Below are positions 26,267 to 35,003 of a stretch of DNA of 64,000 bases, one piece after another. The stretch lies in NCBI RefSeq assembly GCF_002876705.1, contig NZ_MDAG01000021.1, forward strand, positions 59,229-123,228, given 5' to 3'. Both the position numbers and the translations under genes were made by a program. The notes under the pieces are model-generated. The model saw only the letters and a program-made list of their open reading frames with translations, was not told where the DNA came from and made no database searches. Positions within the stretch are counted from its first letter, which is position 1. Each line of letters starts with the position of its first letter. Source of the stretch: Enterovibrio norvegicus_B (GTDB lineage: Bacteria; Pseudomonadota; Gammaproteobacteria; Enterobacterales; Vibrionaceae).

Positions 26267-27196
26267 ATGAATAAAACGTTTATCGCACTTGCTGTAGCTG
26301 CTCTAGCGTCTACCTCTGTTTCTGCTGCTGAAATTTTCAATGACGGTACTTCTTCTATGGCTATCGGCGGTCGTGCAGAAGCACGTGCGTCTATCAAAGA
26401 TGGCGAAATGAATGATGCAAGCCGCGTACGTATCAATGTTCTGGGTACCACTCAAATCTCAGAAGAAGCATACGGTGTTGGTTTCTTCGAACGTGAATTC
26501 AAATCAGACAAAGCTGATGACGAAAACCGTTACCTGTTCGCTGGTATCGGCACTGAGTTCGGTCTAGTAACTTACGGTAAGAACGACGGTTCTCTAGGCA
26601 TGATCACTGACTTCACTGATATCATGTCTTACCACGGTGCTGCTGCTAGCTCAAAAATCACTGTTGCTGACCGCACTAACAACAACATCGCTTACAAAGG
26701 CGAGTTCGGTGGTCTAACGGTTAAAGCTAACTACGTTGGCAACAATGACACCATCGACAAAGGTTACTCTCTAGGTGCGGTTTACGCGATGGAGAACGGT
26801 CTGGCAATGGGTCTAGGTTACGCAGACCAAGACAACCTAACCAAAACAACTGAAAGCCAAATCGAAGCGGCTGTTTCTTACACCATGGGCGACATCTACG
26901 TTGCTGCACTTTACAAAGATGGCGAAAGCAACGTTTCAGGCTCTGACAAAGATCTAACTGGTTACGAATTGGCGGCGGCTTACACCATGGGCCAAACCAA
27001 GTTCACTACCACTTACGGTAAAGCTGAAACTGAGTCAGACGACACTGCAGACTCTATCGCAATCGACGCGACGCATTACTTCAACGGTAACTTCCGCACT
27101 TACGCGTCTTACAACTTCAACCTGCTTGATGCAGATAAAGTTGGCAAAGCGAAGGCAGAAGACGAGCTAGTATTCGGTCTACGTTACGATTTCTAA
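26267..27196 (+). CDS. ompU: OmpU-like outer-membrane porin
   Basis: A 309-residue precursor with a clear signal peptide (M-N-K-T-F-I-A-L-A-V-A-A-L-A-S-T-S-V-S-A, cleavage near residue 20) and a C-terminal aromatic residue (L-R-Y-D-F) required for BAM-dependent insertion. Alternating hydrophobic strands, many glycines and no cysteine in the mature part fit a trimeric 16-stranded general porin. Vibrio OmpU is a ToxR-activated porin linked with bile and peptide resistance. Position next to greA and dacB matches V. cholerae ompU. Start chosen at ATG 26267 by signal peptide and AAAGGA; an upstream in-frame ATG adds a non-signal extension. It could also be called OmpN/OmpC-like. Confidence 0.87.
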   Translation: MNKTFIALAVAALASTSVSAAEIFNDGTSSMAIGGRAEARASIKDGEMNDASRVRINVLGTTQISEEAYGVGFFEREFKSDKADDENRYLFAGIGTEFGLVTYGKNDGSLGMITDFTDIMSYHGAAASSKITVADRTNNNIAYKGEFGGLTVKANYVGNNDTIDKGYSLGAVYAMENGLAMGLGYADQDNLTKTTESQIEAAVSYTMGDIYVAALYKDGESNVSGSDKDLTGYELAAAYTMGQTKFTTTYGKAETESDDTADSIAIDATHYFNGNFRTYASYNFNLLDADKVGKAKAEDELVFGLRYDF

Positions 27197-27228
27197 TCTG
27201 AGTTAGGTTAAACACTTAATACAGAGAC

Positions 27229-27257
27229 AAACGCCTACCTCCGAGTAGGCGTTTTTT
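27229..27257 (+). terminator. Porin gene terminator
   Basis: ACGCCTAC (27231-27238) pairs with GTAGGCGT (27245-27252), 6-nt loop, then TTTTT. Confidence 0.9.
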
Positions 27258-27295
27258 GTACCATACTGGATCTGCCGTCTACGCTGGAGCCTAAT

Positions 27296-28717
27296 ATGGT
27301 GCGTTATTGCCTTCTCATTCTTTCCCTTTGCTTATCATTTCGTGCATCATCGGTGCCTGTTAACACGCTTGAAGCTATGCTTCCTGCGGGCAGTCAACTC
27401 GCCCTTTCTGTTTATAACATCAACACTCAACGGCAGATGGTTGCGCTGGATGATCAGATTTTACTTCCCCCTGCCAGTACTCAAAAGGTCGTCACCGCAC
27501 TCGCCTCTGCACTTTATCTTCCTAAAGACTTCACCTTCACTACACGCGCATATCGCTCAGGTAAAGACGTTATTTTTTCGTTCTCAGGTGACCCAACGTT
27601 AACGCGTAAAAACATCCAATCCTTGCTCAGAGACATCAAGGCAGCAGGCGTTACCCGTATCAATGGTGATGTGTGGCTGGATGGCAGTATTTTTACAGGC
27701 TATGAGCGTGCAGTCGGCTGGCCATGGGATATCCTAGGGGTATGTTATAGCGCTCCCTCAACCTCTATTGCCCTAGAGCGAAACTGTGTTCAGGGTTCGA
27801 TTTACAGCGAAAAAGGTAAAATAACGACGCGCGTTTTTGTTCCCGAGCATCAGCCTGTTTCTGTCACCACTGATGCACTCGCTGTGACGAAAGACGAAAT
27901 GAACGCCAAGCATTGCGACCTAGAGCTGCACTACGAAAACAACAATAGCTACAAATTAACTGGTTGTTTACCCCACAGAAGCAAACCCTTACCGCTAAAA
28001 TTCGCGGTTCAAAACCCTGAGAAGTACATGCGCGATGTACTTTCAGCGGAGCTCAAAAAAGCAAGAATGGGTCTCACAGGGCAAATCCGCATTGGTAATC
28101 CCATCAGCAATGCACCAAAACAACTCATCGCCACGCACGCCTCGGCGCCTCGCGATGTATTGCTTAAGAAAATGCTCAAACGTTCAGACAACCTGATCGC
28201 AGACAATCTGTTAAAAACACTGGGGCATCAGTATTTCAACCAACCGGGCTCTTTCTCTAACGGCGCTGCAGCCGTGAAAGCCATCATGCAAGAACGTGCC
28301 AATATTGATTTATCCCACGCCGTAATCGTTGATGGCTCTGGGCTTTCAAGAAACAACCGTATGTCTGCAAAACAATTGATGGATGTCATCCACTACACCT
28401 ACTCTCATCAAGATTTAGGTGTATTAGCGATGCTGCCAGTATCCGGCGTTGATGGCACGTTGAAGTATCGTAGTAGCGTGAGGAATGCGCCTTTGAAGCA
28501 AAGGTTAAAAGCCAAGTCTGGCTCGCTCTACGGCAGTTACAACTTAGCTGGTGTGATAAGAAATGATAAAGGGCAGGATGTGTTAGTGGTGCAATTGGTC
28601 ACCAACTACCACATCCCAAAAACAGACGAGCGCCCAGCGAACCTCGCCAGCCCCATTACGCAATTTGAGCGCGAATTGTACCAGGCCTTGCTTACATCAA
28701 GTCTAACCACGCGTTAA
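27296..28717 (+). CDS. dacB: D-alanyl-D-alanine carboxypeptidase/endopeptidase PBP4
   Basis: A 473-residue periplasmic class C penicillin-binding protein that trims and cleaves peptidoglycan cross-links. It has an N-terminal signal (hydrophobic residues 5-18, then A-S-S-V-P). The S-x-x-K motif is S-T-Q-K, S-x-N is S-D-N (in L-K-R-S-D-N-L-I-A-D), and the K-T-G equivalent is K-S-G. The long insertion between the first two motifs is typical of PBP4. The 3' end overlaps the convergent MgtE-like gene by 26 bp, with no terminator visible between them. Confidence 0.95.
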   Translation: MVRYCLLILSLCLSFRASSVPVNTLEAMLPAGSQLALSVYNINTQRQMVALDDQILLPPASTQKVVTALASALYLPKDFTFTTRAYRSGKDVIFSFSGDPTLTRKNIQSLLRDIKAAGVTRINGDVWLDGSIFTGYERAVGWPWDILGVCYSAPSTSIALERNCVQGSIYSEKGKITTRVFVPEHQPVSVTTDALAVTKDEMNAKHCDLELHYENNNSYKLTGCLPHRSKPLPLKFAVQNPEKYMRDVLSAELKKARMGLTGQIRIGNPISNAPKQLIATHASAPRDVLLKKMLKRSDNLIADNLLKTLGHQYFNQPGSFSNGAAAVKAIMQERANIDLSHAVIVDGSGLSRNNRMSAKQLMDVIHYTYSHQDLGVLAMLPVSGVDGTLKYRSSVRNAPLKQRLKAKSGSLYGSYNLAGVIRNDKGQDVLVVQLVTNYHIPKTDERPANLASPITQFERELYQALLTSSLTTR

Positions 28718-29543
28718 CTGTCATGAAATAAATCGCCATCCCGCTGATATCGACAACGGATGCCAGAACGGGACTCACGAGCACAGCGGGGTCGAGGCGA
28801 AACGTTGTTGCCACAAGTGGGAGCACGCCGCCTATTGTGGTAGACAACAGCACTTGAATGATCAGCGCCATACCAATCGCTACAGCAATGTCATCTAACG
28901 AAAAGCCAGATGGCAGCGCAGCGCTGTCACTAAAGAGCATCACCCTTGCCATGATGACGGCAGCCAGTGCAAACGCGATGACGACCGCCACGCGTACTTC
29001 CTTCCACATGACACGTGGCCAGTGAGACGGATGCACTTCGTTCATCGCCATGGCGCGAACAACTAACGTGGCTGCTTGTGAGCCTGCATTCCCCCCCGCC
29101 GCCGCAACCACGGGCATATAAATCGCCAGTAAAATCAGCTGGCTGATCGAATCCTCGTAATGAGAAATGATCAGCCCCGAGACAACGCCCAGTAACGCAA
29201 GACCAATGATCCAACCAATGCGCTGTCGGACATGTGACATGACTGAATTCGTTAGATAGTCCCCATCAGGCTCTACTTCAGAGTTAATCAAACCCAGCCC
29301 TGTCGCGATTTGCCTTACCCTAATCGCATCGCCAGTTTCAGCCAGATCATCAAGTAGCTTTCTGACCAAGTCCAATGGACAGCAATTTAGTACACCAATC
29401 GCTTCAGCCACAGGCATCACAGACAGCAACCGAATTCTGTCTTCTTCACTGTGAATAAGAAACGCGTTTTTTGCTGCTTCAATTTCATGAGCAGCGACAT
29501 GATTGTGCTGGTATTCCAGCAAGGTGGCATTCATTACCGCCAT
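28692..29543 (-). CDS. MgtE-type divalent cation transporter lacking CBS domains
   Basis: A 283-residue inner-membrane protein. About 95 residues of an MgtE_N-like helical region are followed directly by five predicted membrane helices. The channel signature A-G-G-N-A-G-S-Q-A-A-T and the metal-coordinating aspartate in V-D-I-S-G-M-A-I-Y-F are present. Full MgtE proteins have about 450 residues with a CBS pair that senses cytosolic Mg2+ and closes the pore; that pair is missing here. Transport of Mg2+ is likely by family, but Co2+ or another cation is possible. GGAGG seven bases upstream supports ATG 29543. The leader is unusually long and structured. Confidence 0.88.
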   Translation of the reverse strand: MAVMNATLLEYQHNHVAAHEIEAAKNAFLIHSEEDRIRLLSVMPVAEAIGVLNCCPLDLVRKLLDDLAETGDAIRVRQIATGLGLINSEVEPDGDYLTNSVMSHVRQRIGWIIGLALLGVVSGLIISHYEDSISQLILLAIYMPVVAAAGGNAGSQAATLVVRAMAMNEVHPSHWPRVMWKEVRVAVVIAFALAAVIMARVMLFSDSAALPSGFSLDDIAVAIGMALIIQVLLSTTIGGVLPLVATTFRLDPAVLVSPVLASVVDISGMAIYFMTVNAWLDLM

Positions 29544-29597
29544 AGCGAACCTCCCGATTGGCTAGTGCCAGACATCATCTGGTGAGGGTAACGACCA

Positions 29598-29714
29598 TGA
29601 AAATACGTGTTTCAGCAGCATGTTGCTTTAGAGAAATAAAACAGCAAATGTTCCCGCACAGTGATTACTCACTACGCAAGATTTAAAACCCAAAGGTTTC
29701 TAGACGTATTTTCA
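29598..29714 (-). promoter_or_regulatory. Candidate structured RNA in the leader of the MgtE-like gene
   Basis: An 11-bp perfect long-range pairing joins TGAAAATACGT (29598-29608) and ACGTATTTTCA (29704-29714). Enclosed are hairpins at 29614-29627 (AGCA/TGCT), 29660-29673 (AGTGA/TCACT) and 29686-29699 (AAACC/GGTTT). The outcome would be a multi-branched junction ending about 55 nt before the start codon. It does not resemble the Mg2+ M-box as far as I can judge. The structure is inferred by hand. Confidence 0.4.
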
Positions 29715-29796
29715 CTCAGAATATTGGGGAAGCACTGGGAATGGAAAAGCAAAGATCATTCCGACCGGGCAGTCGAAATGTGAAAACACACTAACG

Positions 29797-29853
29797 TCAC
29801 CGCCGGACTTGCTGGCCTCCCTGACAACTCGGAGGATGGTCGATAACGTTCAT
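29797..29853 (-). CDS. Possible 18-residue leader peptide upstream of the MgtE-like gene
   Basis: The ORF M-N-V-I-D-H-P-P-S-C-Q-G-G-Q-Q-V-R-R has a strong Shine-Dalgarno, GGAG six bases before the ATG. It contains a Pro-Pro pair and ends with two CGG arginine codons before TGA. Inside the ORF, CCTCC and GGAGG (29831-29835 / 29816-29820) can form a hairpin; the CCTCC could also cover the ORF's own Shine-Dalgarno. Leader ORFs with proline codons control Mg2+ transporter genes in enterobacteria (mgtL before mgtA). No family match can be claimed for this ORF. It might be chance. Confidence 0.4.
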   Translation of the reverse strand: MNVIDHPPSCQGGQQVRR

Positions 29854-30028
29854 GGTTTTCTCCAAAAGTGCCGCAGTATTGCGACGGAGCAATACTACGC
29901 CTCTTTCGTGCGATAGAAAACATTCACCCACGGTTAAATTGTGAAGATTTAATGACACGCCATGCGCTGATTTATCTGCAAAATACAACACGATATTGGC
30001 ATTGTCTCCGTCAATAAATGGCACAAAA

Positions 30029-30084
30029 AAGCCCGCCATAAAGGCGGGCAAGGAGGTTGTTATCTAGGTCGGCTTCCTGCCGAC
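30029..30084 (-). terminator. carB terminator and an upstream companion hairpin
   Basis: GCCCGCC (30031-30037) and GGCGGGC (30043-30049) form a stem followed on the minus strand by TTTTTT. A second hairpin, GTCGGC/GCCGAC with a 5-nt loop, lies at 30068-30084, between the carB stop and the terminator. Confidence 0.9.
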
Positions 30085-30116
30085 TCATTGATTATGTTTT
30101 TACCTTTTTTGAGAAA

Positions 30117-33100
30117 TTACGCTTTACCGTATTTCTCAGCAACGCGTGCGTGAAGCTCTTGTACTGAGTTCACTTTCGACATATCTACAGCAGCATGCGC
30201 CATACAAGTCGCAAACGCCGCGTTTAGCGTTGTGGTGTAGCTTACCTTCTCAGCCAATGCGCCACGACGAAGTACTTTTGAGTCTTCAATCGCTTGGCGG
30301 CCTTCAGTGGTGTTCACAATGTAGCTGTATTCACCATTCTTGATACGGTCAAGAATGTGAGGACGACCTTCGTGTACCTTGTTCACTAGGCGAGGGTTAA
30401 TGCCCGCTTCACCAAGAACAACAGCAGTACCGTGTGTCGCATCCAGTTCAAAGCCAAGCTTGATAAGCTTCGCGGCAAGGTCAACAACACGCTGCTTGTC
30501 AGTATTACGGACAGACAGAAGTGCGCGGCCTTTTTCACTGTATTGCTTACCACAGCCAAGATCTGCTTTCGCAAACGCTTCAGCAAATGTGTCACCCACA
30601 CCCATGACTTCACCGGTAGAGCGCATTTCTGGACCCAACAGTGGGTCGACACCCGGGAACTTGTTGAACGGCAATACCACTTCTTTCACAGAATAATACG
30701 GTGGAATAATTTCTTGTGTGAAGCCTTGTGACTCAAGCGATTGGCCAGCCATAACACGCGCTGCAATTTTCGCAAGTGGTGCACCAGTCGCTTTCGATAC
30801 AAATGGCACCGTACGTGCTGCGCGCGGGTTCACCTCAATCAGGTAAACTTCGCCGTCTTTTACTGCAAACTGCGTATTCATCAAACCACGAACACCCAGT
30901 TCAAACGCCAGTTTTTCAACTTGGCGACGCATCTCGTCCTGAATGTCTTGGCTCAAGGTGTAAGCTGGCAGTGAACATGCAGAGTCACCTGAGTGAACAC
31001 CCGCTTGTTCGATGTGCTCCATGATGCCGCCAATCACAACGCGTTCGCCGTCACAGATAGCATCCACATCCACTTCGGTCGCATCATCAAGGAAACGGTC
31101 AAGCAGCACTGGTGATTCGTTAGAAACGCTTACCGCTTCATTGAAGTAACGGCGCAAGTCGTTTTCGTCATACACGATTTCCATTGCACGGCCACCCAGA
31201 ACATACGATGGACGAACAACCAGAGGGAAGCCAATCTCTTTTGACTTATCAATGGCTTGTTCCATTGTTGTCACAGTCGCGTTTTCTGGTGTTTTCAAAC
31301 CTAAACGGTCAACCGCAGATTGGAAACGTTCACGGTCTTCTGCACGGTCAATCGCATCAGGGCTCGTACCAATGATTGGCACACCAGCTGCTTCCAATGC
31401 ACGTGCCAATTTCAGTGGCGTTTGACCACCGTATTGCACGATAACGCCCTTAGGCTTTTCAACACGAGCGATAGCGAGCACGTCTTCAAGTGTTACTGGC
31501 TCGAAGTACAAACGGTCAGACGTATCGTAATCGGTGGAAACCGTTTCAGGGTTACAGTTAACCATGATGGTTTCATAGCCATCTTCACGAAGTGCTAGTG
31601 ATGCGTGTACACAGCAGTAATCGAACTCAATACCTTGACCGATACGGTTTGGACCACCGCCCAATACCATGATCTTGTCTTTGTCTGTTGGGTTCGCTTC
31701 ACACTCGTCATCGTAAGAGCTGTACATGTACGCGGTATCAGACGAGAACTCTGCGGCACAAGTATCCACGCGCTTGTAAACAGGGTGGATGTCGTACTGG
31801 TCACGAAGCTTGCGGATTTCGTTTTCGCTCACACCCAGTAGCTTGCTCAAACGTGCATCAGCGAAGCCTTTGCGTTTCAGTTTGCGCAGTACATCTTTGT
31901 TTAGACCCGCGAAGCCATTTTCTTTGACTTCAGCTTCGATTTTGACGATGTCTTCAATCTGTACCAAGAACCAGCGGTCAACATTGGTCAGCTTAAATAC
32001 ACCATCAACCGACATGCCTGCACGGAATGCATCAGCGATGTACCAAATACGCTCTGCACCAGCATCTTTCAATTCGTGACGAATCTTGGTCATTGCGTCT
32101 GGTTCATCCAGATCGACCATCTCATCAAAGCCTGTCGCGCCAACTTCTAGGCCACGCAATGCTTTGTGAAGCGATTCTTGCTGGTTACGACCAATGGCCA
32201 TGACTTCGCCCACAGATTTCATCTGTGTGGTCAGACGGTCATTCGCACCAGCAAATTTTTCGAAGTTAAAACGAGGGATCTTAGTCACAACGTAATCGAT
32301 GGTTGGTTCAAATGATGCTGGTGTTGCGCCGCCAGTGATGTCATTCATCAACTCATCAAGGGTGAAACCAACGGCTAGCTTCGCTGCCACTTTTGCAATC
32401 GGGAAGCCAGTTGCTTTCGATGCTAGCGCAGAAGAGCGAGATACACGTGGGTTCATCTCGATGATAACCATACGGCCATCTTTCGGGTTGATACCAAACT
32501 GAACGTTTGAGCCGCCGGTTTCTACGCCGATTTCACGCAGAACCGCTAGCGATGCGTTACGCATCAATTGGTATTCTTTGTCGGTCAGTGTTTGTGCTGG
32601 CGCCACAGTAATAGAGTCACCCGTGTGGATGCCCATTGCATCGAAGTTTTCGATGGCACATACGATGATACAGTTGTCGTTCTTGTCGCGAACAACTTCC
32701 ATTTCGTATTCTTTCCAACCGATCAGAGATTCATCGATAAGAAGTTCGTTGGTTGGAGAAAGATCCAAACCACGACGACAGATGTCATCAAACTCTTCTT
32801 TGTTATACGCGATGCCACCACCGGTACCACCCATGGTGAAAGAAGGACGGATGATGCAAGGGAAACCGACCATGTCCAAAACTTTGTAAGCTTCTTCCAT
32901 CGTTTTCGCTGTGTCTGCGGTTGGACATTCCAAACCGATAGACTTCATTGCTTTGTCGAAGCGTGAACGGTCTTCAGCTTTATCAATCGCATCCGCCGTT
33001 GCACCAATCATTTCGACGCCGAACTCAGCCAGTACACCGTGCTTTTCAAGTTCAAGCGCACAGTTCAATGCCGTTTGACCGCCCATTGTCGGTAGAACCG

Positions 33101-33353
33101 CATCAGGACGCTCTTTTTCAATGATGTTGCGAACAACTTCCCATTGAATTGGCTCAATGTAAGTCGCATCCGCCATTTCTGGGTCGGTCATGATGGTGGC
33201 TGGGTTAGAGTTCACCAAAATAACGCGGTAACCCTCTTCACGCAGCGCTTTACAAGCTTGCGCACCTGAATAGTCAAACTCACACGCCTGGCCAATAACA
33301 ATTGGGCCTGCGCCTAGAATAAGAATACTTTTTATGTCTGTACGTTTTGGCAT
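30117..33353 (-). CDS. carB: Carbamoyl-phosphate synthase large subunit
   Basis: A 1078-residue enzyme with two homologous ATP-grasp halves (about 1-400 and 553-935), an oligomerisation domain between them, and a C-terminal MGS-like allosteric domain. It makes carbamoyl phosphate from bicarbonate, ATP and ammonia delivered by CarA, feeding both arginine and pyrimidine synthesis. The N-terminus M-P-K-R-T-D-I-K-S-I-L-I-L-G-A-G-P-I is nearly identical to E. coli. It follows carA after 16 bp. Confidence 0.99.
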   Translation of the reverse strand: MPKRTDIKSILILGAGPIVIGQACEFDYSGAQACKALREEGYRVILVNSNPATIMTDPEMADATYIEPIQWEVVRNIIEKERPDAVLPTMGGQTALNCALELEKHGVLAEFGVEMIGATADAIDKAEDRSRFDKAMKSIGLECPTADTAKTMEEAYKVLDMVGFPCIIRPSFTMGGTGGGIAYNKEEFDDICRRGLDLSPTNELLIDESLIGWKEYEMEVVRDKNDNCIIVCAIENFDAMGIHTGDSITVAPAQTLTDKEYQLMRNASLAVLREIGVETGGSNVQFGINPKDGRMVIIEMNPRVSRSSALASKATGFPIAKVAAKLAVGFTLDELMNDITGGATPASFEPTIDYVVTKIPRFNFEKFAGANDRLTTQMKSVGEVMAIGRNQQESLHKALRGLEVGATGFDEMVDLDEPDAMTKIRHELKDAGAERIWYIADAFRAGMSVDGVFKLTNVDRWFLVQIEDIVKIEAEVKENGFAGLNKDVLRKLKRKGFADARLSKLLGVSENEIRKLRDQYDIHPVYKRVDTCAAEFSSDTAYMYSSYDDECEANPTDKDKIMVLGGGPNRIGQGIEFDYCCVHASLALREDGYETIMVNCNPETVSTDYDTSDRLYFEPVTLEDVLAIARVEKPKGVIVQYGGQTPLKLARALEAAGVPIIGTSPDAIDRAEDRERFQSAVDRLGLKTPENATVTTMEQAIDKSKEIGFPLVVRPSYVLGGRAMEIVYDENDLRRYFNEAVSVSNESPVLLDRFLDDATEVDVDAICDGERVVIGGIMEHIEQAGVHSGDSACSLPAYTLSQDIQDEMRRQVEKLAFELGVRGLMNTQFAVKDGEVYLIEVNPRAARTVPFVSKATGAPLAKIAARVMAGQSLESQGFTQEIIPPYYSVKEVVLPFNKFPGVDPLLGPEMRSTGEVMGVGDTFAEAFAKADLGCGKQYSEKGRALLSVRNTDKQRVVDLAAKLIKLGFELDATHGTAVVLGEAGINPRLVNKVHEGRPHILDRIKNGEYSYIVNTTEGRQAIEDSKVLRRGALAEKVSYTTTLNAAFATCMAHAAVDMSKVNSVQELHARVAEKYGKA

Positions 33354-33369
33354 TCTCTGCTACTCCGGA

Positions 33370-34509
33370 TTACGCGCTGTGTTGCTTAATAAGTTCAATG
33401 AAGTGGTCAAAAAGCGGTGCCGCATCGTGCGGACCAGGGCTCGCTTCAGGGTGCCCTTGGAAGCTAAAGGCTGGTTTATCTGTGCGGTGAATACCCTGCA
33501 GAGAACCATCAAATAGCGATACGTGAGTAGCACGTAGATTTTCAGGAAGCGTGGCTTCGTCAGCGGCAAAACCGTGGTTTTGCGATGTGATCATCACAAC
33601 GCTGCGATCCAAGTCTTTTACTGGGTGGTTTGCACCGTGGTGACCAAACTTCATTTTTACCGTTTGGGCGCCCGATGCCAGAGCCAGAATTTGGTGACCA
33701 AGACAGATACCAAAAATTGGCAAGCCTTTGTCTAGGAATACTTTTGTTGCTTCGATAGCGTAAGTACATGGCTCAGGGTCACCCGGGCCATTCGACAGGA
33801 ATACACCATCAGGGTTAAGCGCCAATACATCTTCAGCAGACGTTTGTGCAGGGACGACGGTCAAACGACAACCACGATCCACCAGCATACGCAGAATATT
33901 GCGCTTCGCACCGAAGTCGTAAGCAACAACGTGGAATGGCAATTCACTGCTGTCTTTTGCTTCTGGCAAACCGCCTTCTAGCGTCCAAGAGCCTTGCTTC
34001 CACTCATAAGCTTCTGCTGTGGTCACTTCTTTCGCCAAATCCATGCCTTTCAGACCTGGGAATGCTTTCGCTTTAGCAAGTGCCAATGCTTCGTCAAGGT
34101 TGTCACCTGCAACGATACAACCGTTTTGTGCGCCTTTTTCACGTAATAGACGTGTCAGCTTACGGGTATCGATGTCGGCGATACCAACGATGTTTTGAGA
34201 CTTGAGGTAATCGGAAAGTGTTTGTTGGCTGCGGAAGTTTGAAGCTATAAGGGGAAGGTCACGAATTACCAAGCCTTGCGCGTGGATTCTTGAGGATTCT
34301 TCGTCTTCGGTATTAGTACCGGTGTTGCCAATGTGGGGATAAGTAAGAGTAACAATTTGCTGAGAGTAAGAAGGGTCAGTGAGAATTTCTTGATACCCCG
34401 TCATCGAGGTATTAAAAACAACTTCACCAACAGCAGAACCATCAGCACCAATGGACACACCGTGGAATACAGTCCCATCTTCTAGGACTAAGAGCGCAGA
34501 CTTGCTCAA
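33370..34509 (-). CDS. carA: Carbamoyl-phosphate synthase small subunit (glutaminase)
   Basis: A 379-residue class I glutamine amidotransferase that passes ammonia to CarB. The nucleophile lies in G-I-C-L-G-H-Q, and the catalytic His and Glu in Q-G-H-P-E-A. The start is TTG at 34509: GGAGG lies exactly five bases upstream and the product then begins (M)-S-K-S-A-L-L-V-L-E-D-G. An upstream in-frame TTG overlaps this Shine-Dalgarno and is rejected. It is the first gene of the carAB operon. Confidence 0.97.
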   Translation of the reverse strand: MSKSALLVLEDGTVFHGVSIGADGSAVGEVVFNTSMTGYQEILTDPSYSQQIVTLTYPHIGNTGTNTEDEESSRIHAQGLVIRDLPLIASNFRSQQTLSDYLKSQNIVGIADIDTRKLTRLLREKGAQNGCIVAGDNLDEALALAKAKAFPGLKGMDLAKEVTTAEAYEWKQGSWTLEGGLPEAKDSSELPFHVVAYDFGAKRNILRMLVDRGCRLTVVPAQTSAEDVLALNPDGVFLSNGPGDPEPCTYAIEATKVFLDKGLPIFGICLGHQILALASGAQTVKMKFGHHGANHPVKDLDRSVVMITSQNHGFAADEATLPENLRATHVSLFDGSLQGIHRTDKPAFSFQGHPEASPGPHDAAPLFDHFIELIKQHSA

Positions 34510-34524
34510 GACAACCTCCAAATC

Positions 34525-34646
34525 AATAAAAATGCAAAATAAATAGATAAATTCGCATTAAGTCATTCCATACAATTGCCAGTTCGACGTCAAGCCGAAA
34601 TTTGACAAATTGCGCGCATTCTAGAGATCCACGCCGAACGTGTCAA
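34525..34646 (-). promoter_or_regulatory. Tandem carAB promoters with a possible ArgR operator
   Basis: P1: TTGACA (34646-34641), 17-bp spacer, TAGAAT (34623-34618), which is near consensus. P2: TTGACG (34593-34588), 17 bp, TGGAAT (34570-34565). Downstream of P2 an AT-rich near-palindrome (ATGCGAATTTATC... to ...TTTTGCAT, about 34531-34557) is where ARG boxes sit in E. coli carAB. The rest of the 494-bp carA-dapB gap (34650-35003) shows only a purine-rich tract at about 34900-34955 and small inverted repeats. Confidence 0.6.
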
Positions 34647-35003
34647 CAGGACTCGCAAAAAAGAACATAACTTTCGACCACCCTAAGTGGTTTTCACCCT
34701 CAAGCGCATAAAAACCCCACTAAACTCAAGCAAAATACGTATTTCCCATGAAAACACCTCTTACCATGGTTGGCTGAGCATTCAAAAAGAAAGGGAAGCA
34801 ATCAGACCATTACGCAACCGTTTCCTAATGTTGTCTTTTCGATACTTTTAGAGGTTAGAGCAGCATAAGCAGGGGTAAAGGCACAAAAGCATACCTAAAC
34901 AAGGTGGGAATATGGCAGGGAAAGAGAGAAAGGAAAGAACCAGAAAAAGGGGGAAACACCATGCAGCCCGCTCACGCAAACTGCATAGTTAATCGAATTT
35001 TGA

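Noticed and set aside
29544..29800. M-box (ykoK) magnesium riboswitch before the MgtE-like gene
   Set aside because: I could not find the conserved M-box core in this leader; the pairings seen differ. An Rfam scan would decide.
29854..30051. Longer in-frame extension of the 18-codon leader ORF
   Set aside because: The upstream ATG lies within the carB terminator hairpin and has no Shine-Dalgarno; only the short form starting at 29853 has one.
34900..34960. Purine-rich tract between dapB and carA as a special element
   Set aside because: It is short, has no repeat unit or symmetry, and lies in an intergenic region where such composition can arise by chance.
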